From: Roseateles oligotrophus
GTDB lineage: Bacteria; Pseudomonadota; Gammaproteobacteria; Burkholderiales; Burkholderiaceae_C
Length of the DNA stretch: 64,000 bases
Direction of reading: 5' to 3'
Assembly (NCBI RefSeq): GCF_014204525.1
Contig: NZ_JACHLP010000010.1
Coordinates: 118,710 to 182,709, forward strand
Under the pieces are notes generated by a model, which saw nothing but the letters and a program-made list of their open reading frames with translations, was not told where the DNA came from and ran no database searches. Below, piece by piece: positions 54,302-63,910 of the stretch. Within the stretch, counting starts at the first letter, position 1. The number at the start of each line of letters is the position of its first letter. A program made the position numbers and the translations under genes.

Positions 54302-55861
54302 TCAGTGCCCGGCCGGGCTGAGCCTGAACACCCGCACCGAGGCATTCACCTCGTCCACCTGGCCCAGCAAGGCCTGGGCCGAGTGGGCCAGCTCCTGCAC
54401 CATGCCGGCGTTCTGCAAGGTGATGGCCTCCATCTGGCTGATGGCCTGATTGACCTGGGTGATGCCCAGCAACTGCTCGCGTGCGCTGAGGTGGATCTGG
54501 CCGATCAGGCCATTGAACTGCTGCACCGACTGCAAGGTCTTGTCTATGCTTTGGCGTGCGCTGCTGGTCTGGCGTTCGCCCTCGCTGACCTTGTCGGCCG
54601 AGTCGCTGATCAGGCGGGCGATCTCGCGCGCCGCCTCCGAGCTGCGCTGGGCCAGGGCCCGCACCTCGTTGGCCACGACGGCAAAGCCGCGGCCATGGTC
54701 GCCGGCCCGGGCCGACTCCACCGCCGCATTGAGGGCCAGGATATTGGTCTGGAAGGCGATGCTGTCGATCACCTTGATGATCTCGCCGATGCGCTTGGAC
54801 GAGCCCGAGATCGCCCCCATGCTGTGGGTGGCGTGGTGCACCACCTCGGCGCTGTGCGAGCTCGTCTCGCGCAGCTCGGCGGCCACGCCGCTGGCTTGGG
54901 TCGCGGTGTCGGTGCTGCTGCGCACCGTGCCGGTGATCTGCTCCATCGCGGCGGCCGTCTGCTCCAGGCTGGCGGCCTGGGCCTCGGTGCGGCGAGCCAT
55001 GTCCTGGTTGCCCTGGGCGATGGCCTGCATGGTGCGGCTCATGCCCGCCAGCTCGCTGCGGGTGTCGGAGACGATGGCGCGGATATTGACCGAGAGCTGG
55101 TTGAGCGCGGTCTCCAGCTCCTCGGTGAGGTCGTGGCCGCTGCGCGGCAGGCTGGCGCTGAGGTCACCGGCCGCGACCCGGTGGGCAAAGTCCAGCACGG
55201 GTTGGATGGCCTTGCGGGTCTGGCGATGGGCCAGCGCGGCGGTCAGCATGCTCAGGCCCAGCAGGAGCAGCAGCTCCAGGGCCAGCGGCCCCTGCCAGGC
55301 GCCGGCCAGCATGGCGGCGGCCGTCATCAAGGCGTGCGGCAGCCAGCGGCCCAGCCTGGGGCCGATCCGGGCCAGCTGGGCCAGGCGGCCTTGCAGGTCC
55401 TGGCGCAAGACCTGACCCCGCCGCAGCACATGGACCAGGGCGCCCTTGCGGCGCTCGCCACGCATGCGGGCGTAGAGCTGCTCGGCCGCCTCGATCTGGG
55501 CCCGGCTGGCCTCGGTGCGCACCGACATAAAGGCCACCGGCCGGCCGTTCTCCAGCAGCGGCGTCACATTGGCCATCACCCAGTAATGGTCGCCGTCCTT
55601 GCGGCGGTTCTTCACCATGCCCGACCAGGGGCGGCCTTGCTGGATGGTGGCCCAGAGGTCGCGGAAGGCTTCCTGGGGCATATCGGGGTGGCGGATCAGA
55701 TTGTGGTGCTGGCCATGCAGCTCAGCGCGGTCGAAGCCGCTGACCTCGGCGAAGGCGGCATTGCAGTGCTGGATGCGGCCTTGCAGATCGGTGGTGGAGA
55801 CCAGCGTCTTGCCCTTGGGAAAGGGGTATTCACGCTGGCTGACGGGCAGGTTGTTTCTCAT
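54302..55861 (-). CDS. Aer-like PAS-containing chemoreceptor
   Basis: 519 residues. N-terminal PAS domain (about 10-120: [57 protein letters not shown]) as in Aer redox/oxygen receptors, then two membrane segments (about 170-215), HAMP (about 218-270) and a signalling domain with [20 protein letters not shown]. The FAD-type PAS pattern suggests energy or redox taxis. The start is [20 protein letters not shown], the usual Aer N-terminus. It converges with the Hcp-like gene, 22 bp apart. Confidence 0.93.
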   Translation of the reverse strand: MRNNLPVSQREYPFPKGKTLVSTTDLQGRIQHCNAAFAEVSGFDRAELHGQHHNLIRHPDMPQEAFRDLWATIQQGRPWSGMVKNRRKDGDHYWVMANVTPLLENGRPVAFMSVRTEASRAQIEAAEQLYARMRGERRKGALVHVLRRGQVLRQDLQGRLAQLARIGPRLGRWLPHALMTAAAMLAGAWQGPLALELLLLLGLSMLTAALAHRQTRKAIQPVLDFAHRVAAGDLSASLPRSGHDLTEELETALNQLSVNIRAIVSDTRSELAGMSRTMQAIAQGNQDMARRTEAQAASLEQTAAAMEQITGTVRSSTDTATQASGVAAELRETSSHSAEVVHHATHSMGAISGSSKRIGEIIKVIDSIAFQTNILALNAAVESARAGDHGRGFAVVANEVRALAQRSSEAAREIARLISDSADKVSEGERQTSSARQSIDKTLQSVQQFNGLIGQIHLSAREQLLGITQVNQAISQMEAITLQNAGMVQELAHSAQALLGQVDEVNASVRVFRLSPAGH

Positions 55862-56091
55862 GGTCTCGTTGGGGTGGTGCAGGGGCGGGGGGCAGCGGGG
55901 GGGAGGCGGCCTGCCGGGAGAGTCGCGGGACTTTAGAGGGGGGCTTGCTCTTGTATGGGTCAAACTGGCCGGGCTCTCGGGCGCATTTCCCTCGTCGACC
56001 CGCTGCCGGGCGCTAACCGTACGGGCGTGCGGATACTGGCCGGAATTGGTGCGCGCCAAGCCTCGCCAGTACACTCTTTGCGCCGGCTTTG

Positions 56092-56817
56092 ATGCCGAAC
56101 CCGCTCATCTCCATGCCCGCTGACACGCCCACCCCCTCTCGGCCCCCGCGCCGCCGGCGCCCGCGTTTGCTGGCGCTGCTGCAGGCGCGCCCGCGCCTCT
56201 TCATCGCCGCCGGCCTGGCCCTGGCCGTGGGTTTTTTGTTGCCGCTGTTCATGACGCTGCGCAATGTCACCTGCAGCCTGATCGCCTGGAATGTGGGCAC
56301 CACGCTTTATGTGGCCCTGGCGGCGCTGATGATGCTGCGCTCCGACCATGGCCGCATGCGCAGCCGCGCCAGCTTGCAGGACGATGGGCAGCTCTTCATC
56401 CTGGTGATGGCGGTGGTCTCGGCCCTGGCCAGCCTGGCGGCGATTGCCTTCGAGCTGGCGGTGGTGAAGGAGATGCAGGGCCTGCTCAAAAGTCTGCACA
56501 TCGGCCTGGCCGGCTACACGGTCCTCAGCTCCTGGGCCTTTGTCCAGGTCATGTTCGCCCTGCACTATGCCCACGAGTACTACGCCGAGCTGGAGCGCGG
56601 CCACCCGCCTGGCTTGCAGTTCCCGGGTGAGCAGGCGCCCGAGTACGGCGACTTCTTCTACTTCGCCGCCGTCATCGGCACCTCGGGCCAGACGGCCGAT
56701 GTGGCCTTTGTCTCCAAGCCCCTGCGCCGCATCGGCAGCCTGCACTGCATCCTGGCCTATCTCTTCAACACCACGGTGCTGGCGCTGCTGATCAATATCG
56801 GGGCCAGCCTGTTTTAG
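56092..56817 (+). CDS. DUF1345 membrane protein
   Basis: 241 residues with five or six membrane helices. The family hallmarks are FHYAHEYY-like [15 protein letters not shown], the [19 protein letters not shown] stretch and a final [21 protein letters not shown]. The N-terminus before about residue 30 is Pro/Arg rich. Alternative start at 56113 (MPADTPTPS). Function unknown. Confidence 0.85.
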   Translation: MPNPLISMPADTPTPSRPPRRRRPRLLALLQARPRLFIAAGLALAVGFLLPLFMTLRNVTCSLIAWNVGTTLYVALAALMMLRSDHGRMRSRASLQDDGQLFILVMAVVSALASLAAIAFELAVVKEMQGLLKSLHIGLAGYTVLSSWAFVQVMFALHYAHEYYAELERGHPPGLQFPGEQAPEYGDFFYFAAVIGTSGQTADVAFVSKPLRRIGSLHCILAYLFNTTVLALLINIGASLF

Positions 56818-57079
56818 CTGCTGTGCCCCAGCGCCGCCAGCAAGGTGTTGAACAGGCGCCACAGCAAACAGGGGCCCAGGGCGAGCAAGCTCGCGAGCCG
56901 GAAAATTTCGACGCCGCCCATGGCCCCAAGTCGGCCAGGGCTGGGCATACTGGGGCGCGGTTGTGATGCACACGATTGCCTGGCGATGGGGCTTGGCCTC
57001 GGCTCAAACCCTCGCCAGTCCGGTGCAGTCCGGGCCGGATTCGAGTTGGCGATTTCAAACACTGATCGAGGACTTTGAC

Positions 57080-57655
57080 ATGCTGAAGAAACTGCTTGTT
57101 TTGATGCTGGCCTTGTTTGCCGCCGCGGCCTTTGCTGCGGTGGACGTCAACAAGGCCACCCAGGCCGAGTTGGAATCGGTCAAGGGCATTGGCCCGGCGA
57201 TCTCGGGCAAGATCCTGGCCGAGCGCCAGAAGGGCGCTTTCAAGGACTGGCCCGATTTTGTGGACCGGGTCAAGGGCGTGGGTGAGCACAATGCCGCCCG
57301 CTTCTCCACCGAGGGCCTGACCGTCAACGGCAGCGCCTTCGCCGGCGCCCCGGCCAAGCCGGCGGCAGCGGCCAAAGCCGCCACGGCCGCGACCGCAGCT
57401 ACGGCCGCTGCGCCGGCGGCCAAGGCCGCCTCCAAGGCCGCCGCTGCGGCGCCCGCGGCCAGCCCGGCCCCTGCGGCCTCGGCCGCCCTGAGTGCCGCCG
57501 ACAAAAAGGCCGCGGCCCAAAAAGCCAAGGAAGAGAAGAAGGCCGCCAAGGCCGCCGCGGCGGAGGAAGCCAAAAAGGCCAAGGCCGAGAAAAAGGCGGC
57601 CAAGGAAGCCAAGGCGGCCGAGAAGGCGGCCAGCGCTGCCCCGGCCAAGAAGTAA
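57080..57655 (+). CDS. ComEA-like helix-hairpin-helix protein with histone-H1-like tail
   Basis: 191 residues. A signal peptide (MLKKLLVLMLALFAAAAFA, cut near 20) precedes a helix-hairpin-helix DNA-binding domain (about 22-80: VDVNKATQAELESVKGIGPA, WPDFVDRVKGVGEHNAARF) as in ComEA. The remaining ~100 residues are Ala/Lys/Pro rich with KKAAKAAAAEEAKKAKAEKK repeats like histone H1. The tail is low-complexity and highly basic. A periplasmic DNA-binding role, for example uptake or extracellular DNA, is inferred. An intrinsic terminator follows. Confidence 0.88.
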   Translation: MLKKLLVLMLALFAAAAFAAVDVNKATQAELESVKGIGPAISGKILAERQKGAFKDWPDFVDRVKGVGEHNAARFSTEGLTVNGSAFAGAPAKPAAAAKAATAATAATAAAPAAKAASKAAAAAPAASPAPAASAALSAADKKAAAQKAKEEKKAAKAAAAEEAKKAKAEKKAAKEAKAAEKAASAAPAKK

Positions 57656-57672
57656 GCCGGCTGGCCCCGAGC

Positions 57673-57699
57673 CAGGCGCCCGCGGGCGCCTGTTTTTTT
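57673..57699 (+). terminator. Intrinsic terminator after the HHH protein gene
   Basis: CAGGCGCCC (57673-57681) pairs with GGGCGCCTG (57684-57692), followed by seven T residues. Confidence 0.92.
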
Positions 57700-57774
57700 G
57701 GGGCTGCGCCGGCCCGGCCGCGGGATGACCGAAAATCCCTCTCCTGTTCGCTTGCCTCTCCGCGTGGCTCCCCC

Positions 57775-59013
57775 ATGTTCACCCATCTGATTCCCGAAGC
57801 CCAAGCCCCGGTCAGCCAGGCCGATGCCTGCCAGCGTTTTCTGCGCCTGCTGGAAACCGCCCTGGCCGCCGGCACGCTGCACAAAGTGCTTTTGTCCAAA
57901 TACACCGGCGCGGAAGAGAAGCTGGAGCGCCTGAGCGTGCGCGCGGTGGACTTGCGCGGCGAGCGTGCCCTGAGTTTTCTGTGGCGCTACCAGACCAAGG
58001 ACATCACCAAGAATCTGAGCCTGGCGCAAGGCCTGGCCCTGATCGCCCAGCTGCTGGGCACGCAGTTCCAGAACGCCCATCTGCACACCCCCTCGGAAGA
58101 GGTGCAACTGGCCTTCAGCCGCAAGGGCAAGCCCAGCTTGCGGGTCAGCCGGCTGGACACGCCCGCCCCTGCCACCAGCGCCGGCCATGACAAGGAGAAG
58201 CAGCGTTATCTCTCGCTCGTCAAGCCCTTCTGGATGGACCTGGGCCTGACGCATGAGGTAAAGGGCGAGCCCGCCCTGGTGCCGGCCATGTCGCGCAAAT
58301 GGAAGCAGATCAACAAGTTCATCGAGGTCTTTGCCGCCGCGATGAAGGCCTCGTCCCTGAGCGCCAGCCCCGATGTCTATGTGAATGACTTCGGCTCGGG
58401 CAAGGGCTATCTCACCTTCGCCATGCACGACTGGATAGGCGAGCAGGGCAAGCAGGCCCAGGTGACCGGCGTGGAGTTGCGGGACGATATGGTCAAGCTC
58501 TGCAGCACGGCCGCGGCCAAGCACGGCCTGAGCGGCCTGCGCTTTGACCAGGGCGATGTGCGCTCCTACACCCCGGCGCGGCTGGACGTGATGATCGCCC
58601 TGCATGCCTGCGATATCGCCACCGACTACGCCATCCATCTGGGCCTGCGGGCCGGCGCGCAAATCATCATGTGCTCGCCCTGCTGCCACAAGCAGATACG
58701 CCCGCAGATGCAAATGCCCGCCGCGCTGCGGCCCATGCTGCAACACGGCATCCACCTGGGTCAGGAGGCCGAGATGGTGACCGACTCGCTGCGCGCCTTG
58801 TTGCTGGAGGCTGAAGGTTATGAGACCCAGGTGTTCGAGTTCATCGCCCTGGAGCACACCAGCAAGAACAAGATGATTCTGGCGGTGAAGAAAAGCGGCG
58901 CCGCGCTGGCCGCCCATGCGGCGCAAAAGCCCCAGCTGCTGGCCCAGATCGCCGAGATCAAGCGTTTTTACGGCCTGCGTGAGCATTGCCTGGAGACGCT
59001 GCTGGCGGCTTGA
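57775..59013 (+). CDS. METTL25-like SAM-dependent methyltransferase
   Basis: 412 residues. SAM motif I is VNDFGSGKGYLTFAMHDW (about 205); VTGVELRDDMVKLCSTAA binds the ribose; DVMIALHACDIATDYAIHLG and IMCSPCCHKQIRPQMQ follow. The DFGSGKGYL...ALHACD...SPCC series is shared with eukaryotic METTL25/RRNAD1-type methyltransferases. The N-terminal ~190 residues (LETALAAGTLHKVLLSKYTG, RYQTKDITKNLSL) are a family-specific domain. The substrate is unknown; an rRNA or tRNA target is only analogy. A terminator-separated single gene. Confidence 0.86.
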   Translation: MFTHLIPEAQAPVSQADACQRFLRLLETALAAGTLHKVLLSKYTGAEEKLERLSVRAVDLRGERALSFLWRYQTKDITKNLSLAQGLALIAQLLGTQFQNAHLHTPSEEVQLAFSRKGKPSLRVSRLDTPAPATSAGHDKEKQRYLSLVKPFWMDLGLTHEVKGEPALVPAMSRKWKQINKFIEVFAAAMKASSLSASPDVYVNDFGSGKGYLTFAMHDWIGEQGKQAQVTGVELRDDMVKLCSTAAAKHGLSGLRFDQGDVRSYTPARLDVMIALHACDIATDYAIHLGLRAGAQIIMCSPCCHKQIRPQMQMPAALRPMLQHGIHLGQEAEMVTDSLRALLLEAEGYETQVFEFIALEHTSKNKMILAVKKSGAALAAHAAQKPQLLAQIAEIKRFYGLREHCLETLLAA

Positions 59014-59035
59014 CGCTGGCTGGCTCAGCCTGGCG

Positions 59036-59078
59036 CAAAAAAGCCCCGCAGCACCCGTCGAAACAGGGCTTGCGGGGC
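59036..59078 (-). terminator. Intrinsic terminator, minus strand, without an annotated gene
   Basis: GCCCCGCA (59043-59050) pairs with TGCGGGGC (59071-59078) with an inner CCC/GGG pair; on the minus strand it is followed by a T6 run (59042-59037). No minus-strand gene ends nearby, so an unannotated transcript from the 59.1-59.6 kb region may end here. Confidence 0.65.
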
Positions 59079-59659
59079 AAGAGCGAAGCGCTGGACACCG
59101 CCCGGGACGCCGCTCATGACTTGCCAAATGAGCGGTGTAGGGCTGCGGTGTGGGACAGCTGCCGGGGCGTGAATCCTCGGCAGGCGTGGAAGGAGCGCGG
59201 TGGGCGCGGGCCAGCGTGCGTTTTTGAGGCGTGCTCAAGCAGCGCACAGAGCCTGGGCGCTGTGTTGTGGACCTTGCGGGAAGCGTGAGGGGAGGAAGAG
59301 GGCTGAGGGCGCCGGGCTCAGCCTGGCTGTGAGCCCTGGCGGTGCGTGGCTCTCGGCTTGCCTATCGCTGTGCAGTCAAGAGGCCTGGCATGCATGGGGA
59401 AATCCTCCGGTCCATCCGTCGTTTCTTGCCGCGGCCTTGTGCTGCGGCATGGATGAATCATCGACGTTTTCGGGGCATTTCAAAGCCCGGAAGAAGGCAG
59501 GCGAAACAAAGCAATTTGCAGGGCGGGGATTGGGGCTTAGATCCACGGGGGGGATCTGCCCCTAGTGTGGCGTTTCATGCTGTGTGGAACTTAAGAACGC
59601 CTGGCTGAATTTGACTCTGTGACTAACCTCAACCCCTGGTTTTCGCCCTGTCGGGGCGG
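59079..59659. other. Gene-free GC-rich stretch
   Basis: No convincing reading frame on either strand. The stretch holds several short GC hairpins and an ATCCACGGGGGGGATC palindrome near 59540. It may include a noncoding RNA that uses the minus-strand terminator at 59036. Confidence 0.5.
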
Positions 59660-59692
59660 CGCGTAGCGCCGTCAGCCTTTTGTCCGTTCAAC

Positions 59693-60291
59693 GGCCCAGC
59701 CGGGAGTTCGCCCCGGCAGGCGACCTACTTTCTTTGCTTCGCCAAAGAAAGTAGGCAAAGAAAGGCGACCCGAAGCCTGGCCCCTGACGGGGTGCGTTGC
59801 GGTGCTCAGCTTCGCTGGGCCGCGCCCAACTCACTGCGCTACGCTCCGTTCAAACAGGGGGCGCAAAGTCAGACGACGAAGTCGCTGCGCGACGCCCAGC
59901 GAAGCCTCCGCTCCTCACCCAGGCTCAACGGGGCCGAACCCCGTCACGCCTCGCTGCGCATCGGCTTGAAGGGCTGCATGCGCGGGGCGCATGCAGCGCT
60001 AGCTGCTGCGGTATCGAGGCGACGCGTAGCGAGCCGTGTGGCCTTTGGATTCCCCGTGTTGCCTGGGCTGCGGCGCTTGGCTTTGGCGGGCGGCGCGAAG
60101 CGCCATCGTGAACTAGCTCGCGCCCCTTGTTTGAACGGAGCGTAGCGGAGAGAGTTGGGCGCGGCCCGGCAAAGACGAGTGCCGCAGCGGACCCCGAAGG
60201 GGCCAGGCATTCGGGTCGCCTTCTTTTGCTTACTTTTCTTGGCGAAGCAAGAAAAGTGAGTCGCCCGCCGGGGCGAACTCCCGGCTGGGCC
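59693..60291. repeat. Inverted-repeat element family C, long copy (599 bp)
   Basis: Bounded by GGCCCAGCCGGGAGTTCGCC and its reverse complement. Left arm carries a TTTCTTTGC / GCAAAGAAA hairpin (59727-59760) and CGCGCCCAACTC...GTTCAAACAGGG; the right arm carries the inverted equivalents (GTTTGAACGGAGCG, AGAGTTGGGCGCG). The ~180-bp centre is absent from the copy at 27884. No gene is inside; the following 60292-60423 shows nothing recognisable. Confidence 0.75.
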
Positions 60292-60423
60292 TTGGCAGAG
60301 GGCGAGGCAGCAAATAGCCGGCGTCATTCACTTTAAAACGGGGCTCTGATAGGGTCACTCAAGAATCAAACACCACACACTAGCGGCTTACCTGCGTGGG
60401 CTGGTCGCGGGTCTTGAGCTGCC

Positions 60424-60945
60424 CTACTTGAGGATCAGGCGCGCTGCCGGGGCCTTCAGACCCTGGGTGGAGTCGCCGTTGGCCGGGATCTCCGACCAGT
60501 CCCACTCGCCCTTGACGCAGCTTTGCCTGACCTTGAACCAGAGCGGACCGGTTTTCTCGGGCAGCTTGCCGCGCACGATGAATTCCTCGTACCAGGCGTC
60601 TTGCAGATGGTGTTCCTCGCCCTGGGCCGTCCACGTCACCTCCACCAACTCGTCGGCGATCACTTTGCCGTGGCTTTCATACGGCGTGGCCAGGGGCGCG
60701 CGTTTGAGCTCCAGGCGCCAGCCGGCCTTGGGGCTGGGCTTGGCGCCGCGAAAGCCCGCGGGCAGGCCGACGCTGATGCGGGTGGTGGCGGAACCGTCGC
60801 AGCCGTGGCCCACCTTGAGCACGGCTTTGTAAGGCTCGCCGGCCCGGGCCTCGGGCTGGTCGAGAGTGACGTGAGCGAGGGCGCCGGCGCTGAGGCCGCA
60901 CAGGCTCAGCAGCATCAGGCGCTGCAGTGTTTTGCTGATCTTCAT
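60424..60945 (-). CDS. YcnI/DUF1775 family copper-handling protein
   Basis: 173 residues. Signal peptide MKISKTLQRLMLLSLCGLSA, cut before HVTL so that His becomes the mature N-terminus, as in the YcnI copper site. The domain pattern YKAVLKVGHGCDGSATTRIS, PSPKAGWRLELKRAP and WTAQGEEHHLQDAWYEEF, is DUF1775. Periplasmic copper binding or chaperoning inferred. It lies 25 bp after the TonB receptor gene on the same strand. Confidence 0.92.
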   Translation of the reverse strand: MKISKTLQRLMLLSLCGLSAGALAHVTLDQPEARAGEPYKAVLKVGHGCDGSATTRISVGLPAGFRGAKPSPKAGWRLELKRAPLATPYESHGKVIADELVEVTWTAQGEEHHLQDAWYEEFIVRGKLPEKTGPLWFKVRQSCVKGEWDWSEIPANGDSTQGLKAPAARLILK

Positions 60946-60970
60946 GGGACTGTCCTTGTTTGTGGGGGGC

Positions 60971-63370
60971 TCACAGATCGAACTTCAGTTCCGCGTGATA
61001 GGTCCGCTGCGGATAGGGGTGGAAGTTCCAGTACTGGTAGTTGTTGAGGTTGTCGATGCCGCCGGCCAGGGTCCATTGCTTGTTCACCCGCCACTGCAGC
61101 CGCACATCGGTGGTGAAGAACTTGGAGAAGCCCTGATAGGTAGAGCCGTTGGGGTCGCTATTGTTCAGCGTGCCGTATTGCGGGCCGGAGTAGCGCAGGC
61201 CGTAGCTGGCCGAGAGTTCGGGCGTGATCGCATAGCCGATCAAGCCGCTGGCCCGCCATTTGGGCACGCGTGGCTGCTGCATGCCTAGGGTGTCGCCGGG
61301 CTTGGCGACGAAGCCCTCATTGGCCAGGATCTTGGAGTCCGCGTAGGTCAGGCTGCCCTGCAGCTCCAGGCCCTGGAGGAAAAGATCGGCCGCCTGGTAG
61401 GACAGCTCCAGGCCCAGGGTGCGGATGCGGCCTATATTCTGCGTGCTGCTGATGTTCTTGCCATCGACCACCGTGGTCTGCGAGTACAGCGCGTCGCGGG
61501 TGTCCTCAAGGAAGAGCGTGGCACGGAGTTGCTGCTGTGTGCCGCTGGCCCAGAGCGCGCTCAGCTCGCTGGTCCAGCCCCGCTCGGGCTTGAGGTTTGG
61601 GTTGGTCGTGGGGTCGCTCTCCACATAGACCCCGGCGGCATTGACCCCGCCCTGGAACAGCTCGCCCGCCGTGGGCATGCGTACCGCCCGGCCGGTGCTG
61701 AGCTTGAGCGACCAGTCCTCGCTCAAGGCATAGCCCAGGGCGGCCTTGGGCGAGACGTATTGCTCGCTGCGGCGCTCGAAGTTGACGGTCTTGCCGGCCG
61801 CCGAGGTTTTGCTGCCGTCCAGCGCGCGCCAGTCTTCCAGGCGCAGGCCGATCACGGCCTTGAGCTCGGGGCTGATCGTCCAGGCCTCCTGGGCGTAAGC
61901 ACTGTTCAGCTGGGTCTTGCCGCTGAAGGCGGTGAACAGGGCGGTGGGCGCGCCATTGATCCAGTCGGCCACATCGCTGACGCGCTGCTGCCATTGGTAG
62001 CGCTCCTGCTGCAGGCCCAGCTCGATCACATGGCTGGCGCTGGGGCGCAGCTGGGCCTTGGCGGCCAGCGTCGTCCAGCCCGTGCCGGCCAGATCGCTGA
62101 GGCGGCCGGCACCGCCCGCTTCGGAGGCCGGCCGGGCCAGCAGGGCCGAGCGGCTTTCGTCGCGCTCGTAAGCGTAGCGGCTGGCGGCCAGCTCGAAGTC
62201 GAACAAGCCCTTGCTATGGCTCTTGATGGACAGGCCCTGCATCTGGTGGCGCAGCTCGTCGCGGCTCTGGCCAAAGTCATTCGCGCCCAGGGTGTAGGCC
62301 CGGCCATCGATGGCGATGGGCGAGGCCTTGGCCGTGCCGCTATGGGCGGGGGCGGCGTAAAAAGCCTGGCCAGAGGCGTCGCGCAGATAGCTTTCGCTGC
62401 GGCCGACGGCGCTATTGCCCCACCAGCCCAGGGTGTAGCTGGCGCGGAGCACCGGGTTGATGTCATAGGCCAGCTTCAGCTTGGCATGGTCTTGCTGGGT
62501 GCGGTATTGGGTGCCTGCGCCCAGGATCAGCCAGGGCTGATTGTTCTTGTCCATGCCCGCCACCGCGCCGCTGAGCGGGGTGGCCGAGGCGGCTGCATTG
62601 CTGCCGGACAGCGGCTTGACGACAAAGGTCTGGGGCTGGCCCTCGCTGTCCAGATGATTGAGGTTGATCCACCAGCTGAGGGCACCGGCCCGGTCGCCCA
62701 GCGAGGCGCTGGTGTGATGGCCGCCGTAAGTCTTGTTGCTGCCGTAGAGCTCGAAGGGCTGGACGAAGACCCCCGCCTTGGCATGGGCCTCGAAGGCCTT
62801 GGGGCTGCGGGTCTGGTAGTCCACCACCGCGCCCACCGAGTTGCCCGAGTAGGCGGCGGAGAAGGGGCCGTAAAGCACGTCCACCCGCTCGATTTCCTCC
62901 GGCGTCACCAGGCCCCAGCGGGGCGTGAAGCTGGCGCCATTGCCGAGCAGATTGGAAATGGGGATGCCGTCGGCAAACACCAGGGAGCGCGCGCTATTGC
63001 CGGTGCCGGAGGCGCGGGTGGACAGCACGGCGTGGTTGTAGTCGCCGATATAGCGCTTGCGCACCAGCAGGCTGGGCAGGTATTTGAGCGCATCCTCGGC
63101 GTCGGTGGCGTTGATGCTTTTGGCGATCTCGGCGGCGCTGATGCTTTCCAGCGTGGTGGGGATGTTGTTGGGCAGGGAGCTGGGCGCGCTGCCGCTGATC
63201 AGCACCAGGCCCAGCTTGTGGACGGGGCCGGCGCTGTTGGTGGGCTTGGCGTGGACGGTGTCGTCGCAGTCATCGCAGGCCCGGGCTTGGCCGTGGAAAG
63301 GGAGGGTGGCAAGGGCCAGGCAGGCTTGCGCACAGGCCAGGGCCAGGCGCTTTTTTTCTTGGGTTCGCAT
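60971..63370 (-). CDS. TonB-dependent receptor, probably copper (OprC-like)
   Basis: 799 residues. Signal peptide to about residue 31 (QARA), a Cys-containing mature start (CDDCDD), plug domain (about 60-200: LESISAAEIAKSINATDAED, VLYGPFSAAYSGNSVGAVVD) and a 22-strand barrel ending YPQRTYHAELKFDL; NNYQYWNFHPYPQRTYH is typical of the OprC-like group. No clear TonB box is seen. Copper as substrate is inferred from flanking YcnI and DUF2946 genes. Confidence 0.88.
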   Translation of the reverse strand: MRTQEKKRLALACAQACLALATLPFHGQARACDDCDDTVHAKPTNSAGPVHKLGLVLISGSAPSSLPNNIPTTLESISAAEIAKSINATDAEDALKYLPSLLVRKRYIGDYNHAVLSTRASGTGNSARSLVFADGIPISNLLGNGASFTPRWGLVTPEEIERVDVLYGPFSAAYSGNSVGAVVDYQTRSPKAFEAHAKAGVFVQPFELYGSNKTYGGHHTSASLGDRAGALSWWINLNHLDSEGQPQTFVVKPLSGSNAAASATPLSGAVAGMDKNNQPWLILGAGTQYRTQQDHAKLKLAYDINPVLRASYTLGWWGNSAVGRSESYLRDASGQAFYAAPAHSGTAKASPIAIDGRAYTLGANDFGQSRDELRHQMQGLSIKSHSKGLFDFELAASRYAYERDESRSALLARPASEAGGAGRLSDLAGTGWTTLAAKAQLRPSASHVIELGLQQERYQWQQRVSDVADWINGAPTALFTAFSGKTQLNSAYAQEAWTISPELKAVIGLRLEDWRALDGSKTSAAGKTVNFERRSEQYVSPKAALGYALSEDWSLKLSTGRAVRMPTAGELFQGGVNAAGVYVESDPTTNPNLKPERGWTSELSALWASGTQQQLRATLFLEDTRDALYSQTTVVDGKNISSTQNIGRIRTLGLELSYQAADLFLQGLELQGSLTYADSKILANEGFVAKPGDTLGMQQPRVPKWRASGLIGYAITPELSASYGLRYSGPQYGTLNNSDPNGSTYQGFSKFFTTDVRLQWRVNKQWTLAGGIDNLNNYQYWNFHPYPQRTYHAELKFDL

Positions 63371-63476
63371 GGGGAAAGACGATCTCTGAGCGCCCGCTCG
63401 CCGGTGTGGCGAGGTTGCGGGCAGGGGATGCGCGAGCGCGGCAGCAGCGGGCTGCCGGGCTCGTGCGCGCGAAGGC

Positions 63477-63905
63477 TCAGAGCGTCAGGGGCGGGGCGCG
63501 GGACTGGGGCGGCGCCCAGGCGTGCGTGCTGTGCGGGGCGCTGTAGAAGCGCTCCGGCATGGCCTGCTGCAGATTCAGCGGCGGCAGGGCCGTGTTGCAG
63601 GGGGCGGGGGGCGGTGCCAGGTCTTGCCCCTGCAGGGCGCAGAAGGGGCAGTGCTGGAACACACCGTCTTGCTGGGCCTGCTCGCGCCGGGCCTGGCTGG
63701 ATTTGTCCCAGAGGCTTTGCTGGGCCGCGCGGGGCGACACCTGGCTGCTGCGGCAGAGCTGGCTCCACACCAGCACCTCACCCCGCGCCAAGGCCAGGGC
63801 CTGGCTCAGCGTGGGCGCGAGCAGGGCCAGCGTCAGGCTCAGCAGAAGCAGCCAACGGGCAGGGCGGCCGGGGGTGTGGAGGGGCGAGATGCGCACGGGC
63901 GGCAT
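63477..63905 (-). CDS. DUF2946 family protein
   Basis: 142 residues. An N-terminal hydrophobic segment (WLLLLSLTLALLAPTLSQAL) is followed by HCPFCALQGQDLAPPPAPC, the family's CxxC-type motif, and the terminal SRAPPL. DUF2946 genes accompany copper-responsive TonB receptors and copper-handling proteins. The start at 63905 is used because the next candidate (63923) would lie inside the adjacent insertion element. It is 106 bp before the receptor gene on the same strand. Confidence 0.82.
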   Translation of the reverse strand: MPPVRISPLHTPGRPARWLLLLSLTLALLAPTLSQALALARGEVLVWSQLCRSSQVSPRAAQQSLWDKSSQARREQAQQDGVFQHCPFCALQGQDLAPPPAPCNTALPPLNLQQAMPERFYSAPHSTHAWAPPQSRAPPLTL

Positions 63906-63910
63906 TCTAG

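Noticed and set aside
60127..60336. Short reading frames inside the family C element
   Set aside because: They follow the repeat and appear in every copy and orientation without conserved starts; not genes.
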